Source: Sphingomonas prati (GTDB taxonomy: Bacteria > Pseudomonadota > Alphaproteobacteria > Sphingomonadales > Sphingomonadaceae). Taken from it: a DNA stretch of 64,000 nt. Within the stretch, counting starts at the first letter, position 1; each line of letters opens with the position of its first letter. A model generated the notes under the pieces. That model was not told the DNA's origin. It searched no databases and saw nothing but the letters and a program-made list of their open reading frames with translations. Both the position numbers and the translations under genes were made by a program. Shown here piece by piece: positions 35,170 to 43,650 of this stretch. The DNA lies in the NCBI RefSeq assembly GCF_014643515.1, contig NZ_BMJP01000005.1, positions 248,001 to 312,000 on the forward strand, written 5' to 3'.

Positions 35170-35432
35170 AGCCGCATCTGCCGGTAAGGCCGCCACAGCG
35201 CCGCCACCACCGCGGGCGGCCCTGCATCGTCATCGCGGTGCGCATGAAAATGCGCCGCCAGCCGCACGATCCCCTGGGCCACCGCCGCCGGCACCTCGCC
35301 CGTCAGCGGCGCCCCTAGGAACCGCTCCGCCACCCCCTCCGCGGCCGCGACCAGCGTCGCGATCAACGCATCCTCCGCGTCCGTCTCCAGGCGCAGATAC
35401 GCCTTCACCGCGTCGATCCCGACCGCTGCCAT
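35166..35432 (-). CDS. GTA head-tail connector protein (g6)
   Basis: An 88-aa connector homologue beginning AAVGIDAVKAYLRLETDAEDALIATLVAAAEGVAERFLG, the canonical start of gp6-type adaptors, and ending AALWRPYRQMRL. The ATG at 35432 follows GGAGGGG by about 5 bases; the longer upstream frame is not family-like. Confidence 0.87.
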   Translation of the reverse strand: MAAVGIDAVKAYLRLETDAEDALIATLVAAAEGVAERFLGAPLTGEVPAAVAQGIVRLAAHFHAHRDDDAGPPAVVAALWRPYRQMRL

Positions 35433-35516
35433 CCCACCCCTCCCTACGATAGATCCGCCCGGCCCCAGGCTCGAAAGTTTGGAACCGAGCGGCAACAAGT
35501 CATTGATCCGAAACGA

Positions 35517-36542
35517 TCAGTTCGCCGAGAACCGCATGAGCTTGATCGCCTCGGCATTCACCACCGCACCGCCCACGCGCTTGGTGGCGTAGAAGTGGAC
35601 GAACGGCTTGTTGGTGAACGGATCGCGCAGGATCTGCGTCTCCTGCCGCTCGGCGATCAGGTACCCCACCCGGAAATTGCCGAACGCGATGCCCAGGCTG
35701 TTCGCCGCCACGTCGGGCATGTCCTCGGCCTCGACCACCGGATAGCCGAGCAGCGTATCGGGCCGCCCCTCGATCAGCCCCGCCTGCCACACGAACGCCC
35801 CGTCCGCGGTCTTCACCTTGCGGATCAGCGACAGCGTCGCGCTGTTCATCACGAACGACGCACCCTGCCGGTACGGACTGCGCAACGCCTGGACCAGGTC
35901 GATCAGCCGGTCCTGCGCATTGCTGCCGAACCCGCCCGCCGCACCCGACGGCACGTACTGTAGCGCCCCGAACGCGCGCGTCGCGTCCCCCTCCGGCGCC
36001 ACCGGTTCGGCCAGGAAGCCGCGCGGCTGATGCACCCCGTTGCCGGACACGAACGCCGCCCCCTCGGCGCGGGCGAACTCGGTCGCCACCTCGTCGGCCA
36101 GCCACTGCTCCACATCGAACGCGGCATCGTCCAGCATCGCCTGGCTCGCCGCCGGGTTGGCGTACAGCTCGCCCATCGGCGGCGCGATCTCCGCGAACAC
36201 GGGCGTGCCCGTCTCCGGACGCCCCGCCGTCTCGGCCACCCAGCCGGACGGCGTCGCGCCGCGCGTCACCAGCTTGCGGTACCCCGCGGTCCCGACCTTC
36301 ACGACCTGCGCGATCGACCGGATCGGCGAGATGCTCGCCAACGCCGCATCGATCCGGCGGTCGATCTCCTCCGGCACGGCATAGCCGCCCGCCGCATCCG
36401 TGACGCCGTTCACGCTCTTCAGCTCGACGCCCACCTCGCGCCCGGCGCGCAGATACCCCTCCACGAACGCCGTCACCGAGCCGTCCGCCCGCGCACCAGA
36501 CAAGGCCGGCCGCCCGAACACATCTGCCTTCACTTCGTACAT
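35517..36542 (-). CDS. GTA major capsid protein, HK97 fold (g5)
   Basis: A 341-aa capsid protein. The sequence contains VNGVTDAAGGYAVPEEIDRRI, then IRSIAQVVKV, WVAETAGRPETGTPVFAEI and AGLIEGRPDTLLGYPVVEAEDMPD. The latter is the hallmark of the HK97 major capsid family; FVHFYATKRVGGAVVNAEAIKLMRF closes it. It has a short N-terminal region compatible with removal of a scaffold segment by the g4 protease. Start at 36542 with AGGAGAG about 5 bases upstream. Confidence 0.93.
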   Translation of the reverse strand: MYEVKADVFGRPALSGARADGSVTAFVEGYLRAGREVGVELKSVNGVTDAAGGYAVPEEIDRRIDAALASISPIRSIAQVVKVGTAGYRKLVTRGATPSGWVAETAGRPETGTPVFAEIAPPMGELYANPAASQAMLDDAAFDVEQWLADEVATEFARAEGAAFVSGNGVHQPRGFLAEPVAPEGDATRAFGALQYVPSGAAGGFGSNAQDRLIDLVQALRSPYRQGASFVMNSATLSLIRKVKTADGAFVWQAGLIEGRPDTLLGYPVVEAEDMPDVAANSLGIAFGNFRVGYLIAERQETQILRDPFTNKPFVHFYATKRVGGAVVNAEAIKLMRFSAN

Positions 36543-36585
36543 ATGTCTCTCCTGTTGAAAATTTTCGGTCGGCAAGGCGGTCGCC

Positions 36586-36990
36586 TCACCAGACCCGATC
36601 GACCCGCGCGTCCGGCTGCATTGGCACCGCGACCAGCGACACTTCGAGCAGGTCGACGTCGATCAGTTCACGATATGTTCTCTGGCGAATTCGCCGGGAA
36701 CGGTATCCGAACGACAGCCCCGTCACCGCGCCGGCCAGCAACGCCGCCGCCATCGTCGACCCTGCCGGCACCTGTCCGGCGACGCGGAGCCCGCGCGCAT
36801 CCTCGACCAGCGCGTCGATCGTCCCGACCGGCCGCAACCCGCCGTGCTGACGCAGCAGCGCGACCCGCCCCGGTCGTCCGGCCAGACTCCGCGAAAACGC
36901 CCCCGCCCGCACGATATCGCCACCGCGGTCCACCACGTCGAACAGCGCCGCATAGCCCTCGAACCGTACCACTTCTGCCGGCCTGCTCAT
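36586..36990 (-). CDS. GTA prohead protease, HK97 family (g4)
   Basis: A 134-aa S78-type serine protease. FEGYAALFDVVDRGGDIVRAGAF opens it, ALLRQHGG carries the catalytic-type histidine, and GAVTGLSFGYR the nucleophile serine; LLEVSLVAVPMQPDA is the conserved closing strand. It matures the procapsid. The ATG at 36990 overlaps the stop of the upstream gene by 4 bases. Confidence 0.88.
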   Translation of the reverse strand: MSRPAEVVRFEGYAALFDVVDRGGDIVRAGAFSRSLAGRPGRVALLRQHGGLRPVGTIDALVEDARGLRVAGQVPAGSTMAAALLAGAVTGLSFGYRSRRIRQRTYRELIDVDLLEVSLVAVPMQPDARVDRVW

Positions 36991-37298
36991 GGCTTCAGCA
37001 ACTCGGTCAGCCCCAGCCGCGCCGCCATCGCCACGACCAGCAGCGCCAGCGCGATCCGCATCGCCCACGCCAGCACCGCGTTGCGCGCCGATACCTTCGC
37101 ATCACGCCACGCCTTCAGAAGCTCGCGCAACGCACTGATATCGTTACGTGCGGACAGGTCGCTCAGCCCCAGCCGCTCCAGCGCCCGCCCCGCCCCCGCC
37201 TCGCTCGCCTCCTCGATCAGCGCGCGCAACGTCACCAGCGCCGCTCCCTCCTCCTCCGCCTGGCACAGCAACCGCGCCAACATCGCCACATCGGTCAT
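36987..37298 (-). CDS. DUF6127-like small membrane protein in the g3.5 position
   Basis: A 103-aa protein with a helical N-terminal part (MLARLLCQAEEEGAALVTLRALIEEASEAGAGRALERLGLSD) and one transmembrane helix near the C-terminus (MRIALALLVVAMAARLGL). It resembles the DUF6127 proteins found between portal and protease genes. Start ATG 37298, GGAGG 6 bases upstream. Role unknown. Confidence 0.75.
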   Translation of the reverse strand: MTDVAMLARLLCQAEEEGAALVTLRALIEEASEAGAGRALERLGLSDLSARNDISALRELLKAWRDAKVSARNAVLAWAMRIALALLVVAMAARLGLTELLKP

Positions 37299-37324
37299 CC
37301 CATCCTCCCCCCTCAATGCCTGTA

Positions 37325-37391
37325 GTTCCCCGGCGAAGGCCGGGGCCTAGACGCAACCGCGCCACCTAGGCCCCGGCCTCCGCCGGGGAAC
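37325..37391. repeat. Long inverted repeat between g3.5 and portal genes
   Basis: Two 26-base arms (37325-37350 and 37366-37391) match at 25 of 26 positions around a 15-base loop. The arm begins GTTCCCCGGCG and ends CGGGGCCTAG. The right arm encodes the last residues and the TAG stop of the portal gene. A single arm of the same element is seen at 47133-47158. Confidence 0.95.
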
Positions 37392-38499
37392 CAGCCACCT
37401 CCACCGCAAACCCCAGCAACTCACGCTTCTCCGCCCGCGACAGGAAATCCGCCGCCGCCACCTGCCCCCACATCGCGGCGCGATCACCCGACAGCGCCGG
37501 CACCGCATCCAGGTCGACGACCAGCGCCAGCCCCGGCCACCACGCCGCCAGCCCGTCCGACACGCCGTCGAGCAACCGCGCCACCAGCGGCAGCACGGTC
37601 AGCCGCCACAGCGCACGGCTCGCCTCCGCATAATTGGCGTAGGTATTGTCGCCGGGCAGCCCGAGCAGCATCGGCGGCACCCCGAACGCCAGCGCGATCT
37701 CGCGCGCCGCCGCGGCCTTCAGCCCGACGAAATCCATGTCGGCCGGCGACAGGCTCATCGCCTGCCACTTCAGCCCCCCTTCCAACAGCATCGGTCGCCC
37801 GGCGTTGCTGGACCCGGCGAAGCTCGCCTCCATCTCCGCCTTCAACCGATCATACTGGTCACGGCTTAGCACCGCCCCCGGCTCGCCCGGGTCATAGACC
37901 AGCGCCCCCGACGGCCGCGCCGCATTGTCGAGCAACGCCTTGTTCCACTGCGTCGCCGCGTTGTGGATCGCCACCGGCCCCGCCGCCGCACCCAGCGACC
38001 CGACCCCATAATGATCGTCGAGCGGATGCAACGCCTTCAGGTGCACCACACCCCCCGCGCCCCCCTCACCCGCTACCGGATAACGCGTCGTCACCGCCCC
38101 CGCCTGATACCGGTACGCCACCGGCCACCCGCCCGCATCCGCCTCCACGGTCACACGCTCCGGCCGCAGCGGATACAGCGCCTCCGGCACCCCGTCCGCC
38201 CCGCACCCGATCAGCAGATAGGCGTTGCCGTGCAACAGCATCTGCGCCGCGACCGTTTCCAGCACCGGCTTCACGATCCGTTCCGCGACATGCCCCTGTT
38301 CGGCCGCCAGCACCGTCACGCTGCCACACGCATCCGCCACCATCCGCACCGACCGCTGCGCCACCGCATTGCCCAGATACGCCGCCCGCACCTGCGCCTC
38401 GTACCCGCGCGGCCAATCCCCGAGCACGCCGCCCCCCGCACTCCGCACCAACGCCGGACGCGCCTCCGCACGCCCGGACTTCCGCCCGAACAACCACAT
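37366..38499 (-). CDS. GTA portal protein (g3)
   Basis: A 377-aa phage portal homologue. AYLGNAVAQRSVRMVADAC, LLHGNAYLLIG, LHPLDDHYGVGSL, and DMDFVGLKAAAAREIALAFGVPPMLLGLPGDNTYANYAEAS-type sequence are classical portal segments. It forms the dodecameric DNA channel. The ATG at 38499 follows AGGAG by 7 bases. The last seven residues (SPAEAGA) and stop are supplied by a palindromic repeat. Confidence 0.92.
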   Translation of the reverse strand: MWLFGRKSGRAEARPALVRSAGGGVLGDWPRGYEAQVRAAYLGNAVAQRSVRMVADACGSVTVLAAEQGHVAERIVKPVLETVAAQMLLHGNAYLLIGCGADGVPEALYPLRPERVTVEADAGGWPVAYRYQAGAVTTRYPVAGEGGAGGVVHLKALHPLDDHYGVGSLGAAAGPVAIHNAATQWNKALLDNAARPSGALVYDPGEPGAVLSRDQYDRLKAEMEASFAGSSNAGRPMLLEGGLKWQAMSLSPADMDFVGLKAAAAREIALAFGVPPMLLGLPGDNTYANYAEASRALWRLTVLPLVARLLDGVSDGLAAWWPGLALVVDLDAVPALSGDRAAMWGQVAAADFLSRAEKRELLGFAVEVAGSPAEAGA

Positions 38500-38520
38500 G
38501 ACAGCACTCCTAAAAAAGCC

Positions 38521-38580
38521 AGAACCGTCCATCCCGAGCGAAGTCGAGGGACCCGTCGAGCGCAGCCGAGACGCGCACCA
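38521..38580. repeat. Repeat-like extragenic sequence between portal and terminase genes
   Basis: GAGCGAAGTCGAGGG followed by CCCGTCGAGCGCAGCCGAGACG, a pattern I associate with widespread extragenic repeats in sphingomonads. It lies in the 90-base gap between g2 and g3. Confidence 0.55.
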
Positions 38581-38589
38581 CCTAGGAAA

Positions 38590-39900
38590 CTACAAAACCC
38601 TTAAAGCGGGCGCGCCACCCCCGCGCCCCAGCATCAGCTCGGTCATCGCCCACACCAGCGCATCCGCCCGGTCCGGCGACCGCCCCGGCCCCACATAGGC
38701 GCCGCCCGACAACAGCCCAGCCAGCTCGTCCTCAAGCCGCGGAAACGCGCCGACATGCACCGCGCGCCCGGCCTCGTACAACGCCGCCACCGGTTCCGCC
38801 CGCGCCACCTTGCCGCGGCTGGCATGGACCAGCTTCACCGGCATGGCGCGGTTCGCGGCGCGCAGCACGCTGTCGACCATCGCGCCGCCATTGTTCGCCT
38901 CCGCCACCACGCGGTCCGCCCCGTGCGCCGCGGCCGCATCCGCCACCGCCTGCGCCCAGCCTTCCGGGCTCGCGCCCTGCACGCTGGCGTCGGCCACTAC
39001 CTGCGCCACCCCGTCCGCGCCCAGCGTGACCACCACGATCCCGCACGCGTCCGACGTCGCCGTCGCCCCCGCCGGCGGATCGACCGCCACCACGGTCCGC
39101 ACCGCCGGCACCGCCACATCGCGCCGGCACGCCTCGATCAGCGCCCGGCTCCACAGCGCACCGTCGATCTCTTCGATCAGCTCGCCGTCCAGCTCCTGCC
39201 GCCCCAGCCGCGTTCCGCCGTACAGCGCGTCCATCGTCGCCACGAACGCGTCCGCCAGGTTCGCGCGATTGTCCGCCGTCCGCCCACGCGTCACCACCAC
39301 GCCCGGCATCGCGATCAGCCGGCGGACCAGCGGCACCGGCCGCGGCGTCGTGGTCGCCACGATCCGGGGCAAGCGCCCCAGCCGCAATCCCATCGCAAGA
39401 TTGTCCCATGCCGCGTCGCCCCCCTTCCATTTCGCGATCTCGTCCGCCCAGGCCACATGATGCTGCGGCCCGCGCAGCGCCTCCGGTTCCGCCGCGGAAT
39501 ACACCGTCGCCGTCCCCCCGCCCGGCCACCGCAGCCGGCGCAGCGACGGCTCCCACACCGGCCGTACATGAGCCGGCGCGATCGCCAGCAGCCCGCTTTC
39601 CCCCTCCACCATCACCGCCCGCGCCTCGGCATAGGTCGCGCCGATCAGTGCGGCCTGCACCCCCGGCCGCCCTTCCAGCTGCGCGCGCACCCACTCCGCC
39701 CCGGCGCGTGTCTTGCCGAACCCGCGCCCGCCCAGCATCAGCCACAACCGCCAGTCCCCCGGCGGCGCGCGCTGCCCCGGCCGCGCCCACAGCTCCCAAT
39801 GATGCTCCAGCCCGCGCGCGCCCTCGCCCAGCCGGCGCAGCATCCGCCGCCGCTCCGCATCCGGCAGGAACGCCAGCCGTTCGCCCAGCGATCGTTCCAT
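38590..39900 (-). CDS. GTA terminase large subunit (g2)
   Basis: A 436-aa packaging ATPase/nuclease. Walker A is GGRGFGKTRAG (residues about 53-63), the adenine/coupling region includes WADEIAKWKGGDAAWDNL, and ATTTPRP is the motif III type coupling sequence. The nuclease domain has VVAVDPPAGATATSDACG, then VVAEANNGGAMVDSVL and RADALVWAMTEL. In GTAs it performs headful packaging of host DNA. Confidence 0.93.
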   Translation of the reverse strand: MERSLGERLAFLPDAERRRMLRRLGEGARGLEHHWELWARPGQRAPPGDWRLWLMLGGRGFGKTRAGAEWVRAQLEGRPGVQAALIGATYAEARAVMVEGESGLLAIAPAHVRPVWEPSLRRLRWPGGGTATVYSAAEPEALRGPQHHVAWADEIAKWKGGDAAWDNLAMGLRLGRLPRIVATTTPRPVPLVRRLIAMPGVVVTRGRTADNRANLADAFVATMDALYGGTRLGRQELDGELIEEIDGALWSRALIEACRRDVAVPAVRTVVAVDPPAGATATSDACGIVVVTLGADGVAQVVADASVQGASPEGWAQAVADAAAAHGADRVVAEANNGGAMVDSVLRAANRAMPVKLVHASRGKVARAEPVAALYEAGRAVHVGAFPRLEDELAGLLSGGAYVGPGRSPDRADALVWAMTELMLGRGGGAPALRVL

Positions 39901-39915
39901 GGCCCCGCCCCCCGC

Positions 39916-40365
39916 TCATTCCGCGATGCTTTCCAGCCGGCGCTTCATCTCCGACAGTTTCTCGTCGATCCGGTCGGTCACCACGCCCAGGTCGTCGATC
40001 TCCTCGAAGATGCCGGTCGCCTGCACCGCCGCGCGATGTTGCCGCAGCAGCTGCAACCAGGTCCGCTCCTCGTGGCTGGTCGGCGCATCGCGCTCGGCCT
40101 CGCCCCCCGCCGCGCGCGCCAGCGCGCGTTGCAGCATCCGCAGCTCCAGCCGCAGATACCCCTCGGCCAGCGCGCGCAGGAACGCCGCACGGAACTTCGC
40201 ATCCGCCTGCCGCCGCTGCCACGCCCGCTTGTCGGTCGTCCCCACCGCGATCGCCGATTGCGTCACGTTGGCGGACCCGGCCAGCTCCTCCAGAAACCTC
40301 TTCTCGATCGTCGCCGACCAGGTCGCCGGCTTGTCCGCCTTCGTCTCCGTCGCCCCATCTCCCAT
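39916..40365 (-). CDS. GTA small terminase-like protein (g1)
   Basis: A 149-aa helical protein in the g1 position. The first part looks like a helix-turn-helix (IEKRFLEELAGSANVTQSAIAVGTTDKRAWQRRQAD), followed by FRAAFLRALAEGYLRLELRML and a coiled C-terminal part (VVTDRIDEKLSEMKRRLESI). RcGTA g1 is the small terminase with weak specific DNA binding. It is the first gene of the cluster, 15 bases upstream of g2. Confidence 0.8.
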   Translation of the reverse strand: MGDGATETKADKPATWSATIEKRFLEELAGSANVTQSAIAVGTTDKRAWQRRQADAKFRAAFLRALAEGYLRLELRMLQRALARAAGGEAERDAPTSHEERTWLQLLRQHRAAVQATGIFEEIDDLGVVTDRIDEKLSEMKRRLESIAE

Positions 40366-40387
40366 GCGTCATGCCCCCCGGACGACG

Positions 40388-40422
40388 AAGGGGCCGGAAA
40401 GCGTCTCCGCCCCGGCCCCTTT
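40388..40422 (-). promoter_or_regulatory. Hairpin in the GTA leader or SOUL-gene terminator
   Basis: A GGGGCCGG / CCGGCCCC inverted repeat about 25 bases before the g1 start. It could be a weak terminator for the upstream SOUL gene or an RNA structure in the GTA mRNA leader. The T-run expected of a strong terminator is missing. Confidence 0.5.
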
Positions 40423-40444
40423 CGGAATTTCTCATCATTCACGT

Positions 40445-40492
40445 CACGTGCCAGATCAGCGCGCCGCTGTCAACCGATTTTAACTGATCTGG
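40445..40492 (-). promoter_or_regulatory. Candidate GTA promoter with operator-like inverted repeat
   Basis: On the minus strand CCAGATCAG (40492-40484) and CTGATCTGG (40459-40451) form a perfect 9-bp inverted repeat spaced by 24 bases, enclosing TTGACA (40473-40468), a consensus -35 box. Seventeen bases downstream is CACGTG, a poor -10. A weak core with a flanking dyad fits an activator-dependent promoter. It is the only sizeable gap before the GTA genes. Confidence 0.5.
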
Positions 40493-40508
40493 TTCACGCC
40501 GTTGCCTT

Positions 40509-41102
40509 TCAAACGACGGCCTGCCAAACCTCGTTATGCTTTAGCGGCCCGGGAATGAACGGCGAGTTGAAGAACGCATGCTCCACGCCGCCGACCGGCT
40601 CCAGCCCGCGGGCCTTGATCCACGCCGCCAGCTGCGCGCTCTTCTCCACCAGCAACGCGTCGTCGGCCTTGCCCGGAAAGCGGATCGTCGCCACCCTCCG
40701 CGCCGCGATCAGTTCGATCTCGATTCCTGCGTCCGGCGTCGGCAACGTGTCGCGCGTGTAGGCCTTGGGCATCACGAAACTCACGGTCCACCCGCGCCCC
40801 TCGGTCCGCTCGGCCAGCACCGGCGCGGTCATCGCGATCTCGTCGCCCTCGCGGTGCTCGGCGAAGATATAGCCGGCCAGCACGCCGAACCCCTGCCCGA
40901 GCGCGCGGTCGCGCCCGCCCGGCTGCACCGTCCGCGCCACGAGGATCGGCGGATAACGGCGCAGCTCGAACACGCCGTCCTCCTCGACGGTTACATAATC
41001 CGCCTTCTCGGTCGTCCGCTCCTTCAGCCAGTACAACCCCGCACCCGCCACCGCGACCGCCCCCACGCCCGCCGCCCAACGCCCGATCCTGCGATAATTC
41101 AT
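40509..41102 (-). CDS. SOUL-family heme-binding protein
   Basis: A 197-aa protein. An N-terminal membrane anchor (WAAGVGAVAVAGAGLYWL) precedes the SOUL domain: FELRRYPPILVARTV, FGVLAGYIFAEHREGDEIAMTAPVL, WTVSFVMPKAYTRDTLPTP and NSPFIPGPLKHNEVW are typical. It is probably a periplasm-facing heme or lipid-binding protein; the role in bacteria is unknown. Ribosome site AGAAGGA upstream. Confidence 0.9.
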   Translation of the reverse strand: MNYRRIGRWAAGVGAVAVAGAGLYWLKERTTEKADYVTVEEDGVFELRRYPPILVARTVQPGGRDRALGQGFGVLAGYIFAEHREGDEIAMTAPVLAERTEGRGWTVSFVMPKAYTRDTLPTPDAGIEIELIAARRVATIRFPGKADDALLVEKSAQLAAWIKARGLEPVGGVEHAFFNSPFIPGPLKHNEVWQAVV

Positions 41103-41293
41103 AAGGGGGTCCTTCTACTTCTGGGCTCCTCTCCTGCTTGGGAGGGAGCCGACATGCTCGAACTAGCAACGTCGCAGGTATGAAGCGGTTGCCCACACCC
41201 CAACCCCTCGCGGGAACAAGAGGGACGAAGCGCGCTTCAACTCGCCCGCTTCACCAGTCCCCCCACCCCAAACCGTCAGTCAGCCAGCAAGTC

Positions 41294-43171
41294 TCAGCTC
41301 GCCTTCTCCAATACCTCGCTCGCCTCGACCCAGACCGCTTCCGCCGCGGCCAGCCCGGCCTCCGCCTCGGCCCGCTTCTTCATCAGCTCCGACATCGTCA
41401 GCTTCGCATAAGCCGCCCCGGCCGACTTCGGATCGAACATCGCCAGGTCAATCTCGCCGCGGATCGCCGAGAACATCGCCATCTCGCGCTCCGCCGCCTG
41501 CACGGCCTTCTTCAGCCCCTGCGACTTCTCGCGCAGCTCCGCCGCGGCCTTCCGGTCCTGCTTCGACTTGTTCTTGCCGCCGCCCGACGCCGCATCGCCG
41601 GACGAGCTGCCCGACCCCTTCAGCACCATTTCGGTATAGTCGTCGAGCGATCCCGAATATTCGGTTGCCGTCCCGTTATCGACCAGCACCAGCCGGTCCG
41701 CGGTCAGCTCCAGCATGTGCCGATCATGGCTCACCAGCACCACCGCACCCGAATAATCGTTCAGCGCCTGGACCAGCGCCTCGCGCGAATCGACGTCCAG
41801 GTGGTTCGTCGGCTCGTCGAGGATCAGCATGTGCGGCGCCTCCCGCGTGATCAGCGCCAGCGCCAGCCGCGCCCGCTCGCCACCCGACAGCTTGCCGACC
41901 TTGGTCAGCGCCTTGTCGCCGGAAAACCCGAACCGCCCGAGCTGCGCGCGCACCGCACCGGGGCTCATCCCCTTCATGATCCGCGTCATATGCTCCAGCG
42001 GCGTGTCGGACGTGTCGAGTTCCTCGACCTGGTACTGCGTGAAATACCCGACCTTCATCTTGCCGGACGACGTCATCTCGCCGTCCATTGCGGGCAGCTG
42101 CGCCGCCAGCAGCCGCGCCAGCGTCGTCTTGCCGTTCCCGTTCCGCCCGAGCAGCGCGACCCGGTCGTCCGGGTCCAGCCGGAAGTTCAGCCGCTGCAAA
42201 ATCGGCGTCTCGGCATAGCCCACCGCCGCCATGTCCAGCGTCACCAGCGGCGGGCGCAGCTCGCTCGGGTCGGGGAAGTTGAACGACAGCGTCGGATCCT
42301 CGGCCGCACTCGCGATCGGCTGCATCCGCGCCAGCGCCTTGGCGCGCGACTGCGCCTGCTTCGCGGTCGATGCGCGTGCCGAGTTGCGCGCGATATAGTC
42401 CTGCAACTTCTCGCGCTGCTTGGCCTGGCTCGCCCGCGCCGACTCCAGCTGCGCCAGCCGCTCGGCCCGCTGCCGCTCAAACGAATCATAGCCGCCCGCG
42501 TAGAGCGTGGTCGTGCCGTTCTCGAGGTGCAGGATATAGTCGACGACATTGTTCAGCAGGTCGCGCTCGTGGCTGATCACCACCATCGTCGCGCGGTAGC
42601 CCTTGAGAAAATTTTCGAGCCACATCGTGGCTTCCAGGTCGAGATGGTTCGACGGCTCGTCGAGCATCAGCAGGTCCGGACCGGAGAACAGCAACGCCGC
42701 CAGCGCCACGCGCATCTTCCAGCCACCGGAGTAGCTGTCGAGCGGCCGCCCCTGCATCTCCTCGTCGAAACCGAGACCTACCAGGATCCGCGCCGCCCGC
42801 GCCGGCGCACCATAAGCGTCGATCGCGATCAGCCGCTCGTGCACCTCGCCCAACCGGTCGAGGTCCTGCTCGGTTTCGCTCTCCTCCAGCAACGCCTTGC
42901 GCTCCAGGTCGGCGTCCAGCACCGTCTCGAACGGCGTCGCGGTGCCCGACGGCGCTTCCTGCGCGATATAGCCGATCTTGGCGCCCTTCGGCATCTCGAC
43001 CGTGCCCTCGTCAGCGTCGCCCAGGCCGCAGATGACCTTCATCAGCGTGGACTTGCCCGCGCCGTTCCGCCCGATCAGGCCGACGCGCGCCCGCGTCGGC
43101 AACGCGGCGGTCGCGCGGTCGAGGATCGTGCGTCCGCCAAGACGCACCGTGATACCGTTCAGATTCAACAT
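41294..43171 (-). CDS. ABC-F family ATPase
   Basis: A 625-aa soluble protein with two ATP-binding cassettes and no membrane segments. Walker A sequences are GRNGAGKSTLMK (near residue 35) and GRNGNGKTTLAR; signatures are YSGGWKMRVALA and LSGGERARLALA; Walker B/H-loop regions LLMLDEPSNHLD and LILDEPTNHLDVDS. An ABC-F linker and a charged C-terminal coiled coil (QDRKAAAELREKSQGLKK) follow. Such proteins act on ribosomes (Uup/YheS/EttA group); the exact subfamily is not resolved. Confidence 0.92.
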   Translation of the reverse strand: MLNLNGITVRLGGRTILDRATAALPTRARVGLIGRNGAGKSTLMKVICGLGDADEGTVEMPKGAKIGYIAQEAPSGTATPFETVLDADLERKALLEESETEQDLDRLGEVHERLIAIDAYGAPARAARILVGLGFDEEMQGRPLDSYSGGWKMRVALAALLFSGPDLLMLDEPSNHLDLEATMWLENFLKGYRATMVVISHERDLLNNVVDYILHLENGTTTLYAGGYDSFERQRAERLAQLESARASQAKQREKLQDYIARNSARASTAKQAQSRAKALARMQPIASAAEDPTLSFNFPDPSELRPPLVTLDMAAVGYAETPILQRLNFRLDPDDRVALLGRNGNGKTTLARLLAAQLPAMDGEMTSSGKMKVGYFTQYQVEELDTSDTPLEHMTRIMKGMSPGAVRAQLGRFGFSGDKALTKVGKLSGGERARLALALITREAPHMLILDEPTNHLDVDSREALVQALNDYSGAVVLVSHDRHMLELTADRLVLVDNGTATEYSGSLDDYTEMVLKGSGSSSGDAASGGGKNKSKQDRKAAAELREKSQGLKKAVQAAEREMAMFSAIRGEIDLAMFDPKSAGAAYAKLTMSELMKKRAEAEAGLAAAEAVWVEASEVLEKAS

Positions 43172-43239
43172 GGCCGCGCCGATAGCGTAATTTGCTGCAC
43201 CGCGCTATCGGACACGAAACACGAAGCACGGAACGCATC

Positions 43240-43599
43240 ATGACCGACCAGACCCCAGACCAGATCCCGACCGACCAGCCGCTCGCCGAGCAGGCGCAGG
43301 CCGCTTCCGAACAGACGGCCGCCGATCAGGCCGCGGCTACGTCCGACACGCCCCCCGACCGCCTGTCGACGAACCCGAAGAGCCCGTTCTTCATTCCCGA
43401 GCATCTCCAGCGCGGCGTCGGCATCGTCTTCAACGGCGTCGAAAAGACGAACGTCGACGAATATTGCATCTCCGAAGGCTGGGTGAAGATGGCCGTCGGC
43501 CGCACGCTCGACCGCAAGGGCAACCCGATGACGATCACCCTGAAGGGCAAGGTCGAACCCTACTACCGCGACACCGCCGCAGCCGCCGAAGACGCCTGA
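43240..43599 (+). CDS. DUF3297 family protein
   Basis: A 119-aa protein. The Gln/Ala/Asp-rich N-terminal 45 residues are probably disordered; the conserved domain is RLSTNPKSPFFIPEHLQRGVGI, then GVEKTNVDEYCISEGWVKMAVG and RKGNPMTITLKGKVEPYY. The function of DUF3297 is unknown; it is common as a short acidic cytoplasmic protein. The ATG at 43240 is preferred to an upstream in-frame start that lies outside the family alignment. Confidence 0.85.
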   Translation: MTDQTPDQIPTDQPLAEQAQAASEQTAADQAAATSDTPPDRLSTNPKSPFFIPEHLQRGVGIVFNGVEKTNVDEYCISEGWVKMAVGRTLDRKGNPMTITLKGKVEPYYRDTAAAAEDA

Positions 43600-43650
43600 A
43601 CCGGGATCCAGGGCCGCGCCGTCCAAGGCAAAGCCCCCGCCCCCAACGTC

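Noticed and set aside
26261-40492. Interpretation of the tail/head cluster as an ordinary prophage
   Set aside because: No integrase, repressor, replication or lysis genes border it, and the gene order is exactly that of alphaproteobacterial GTAs.
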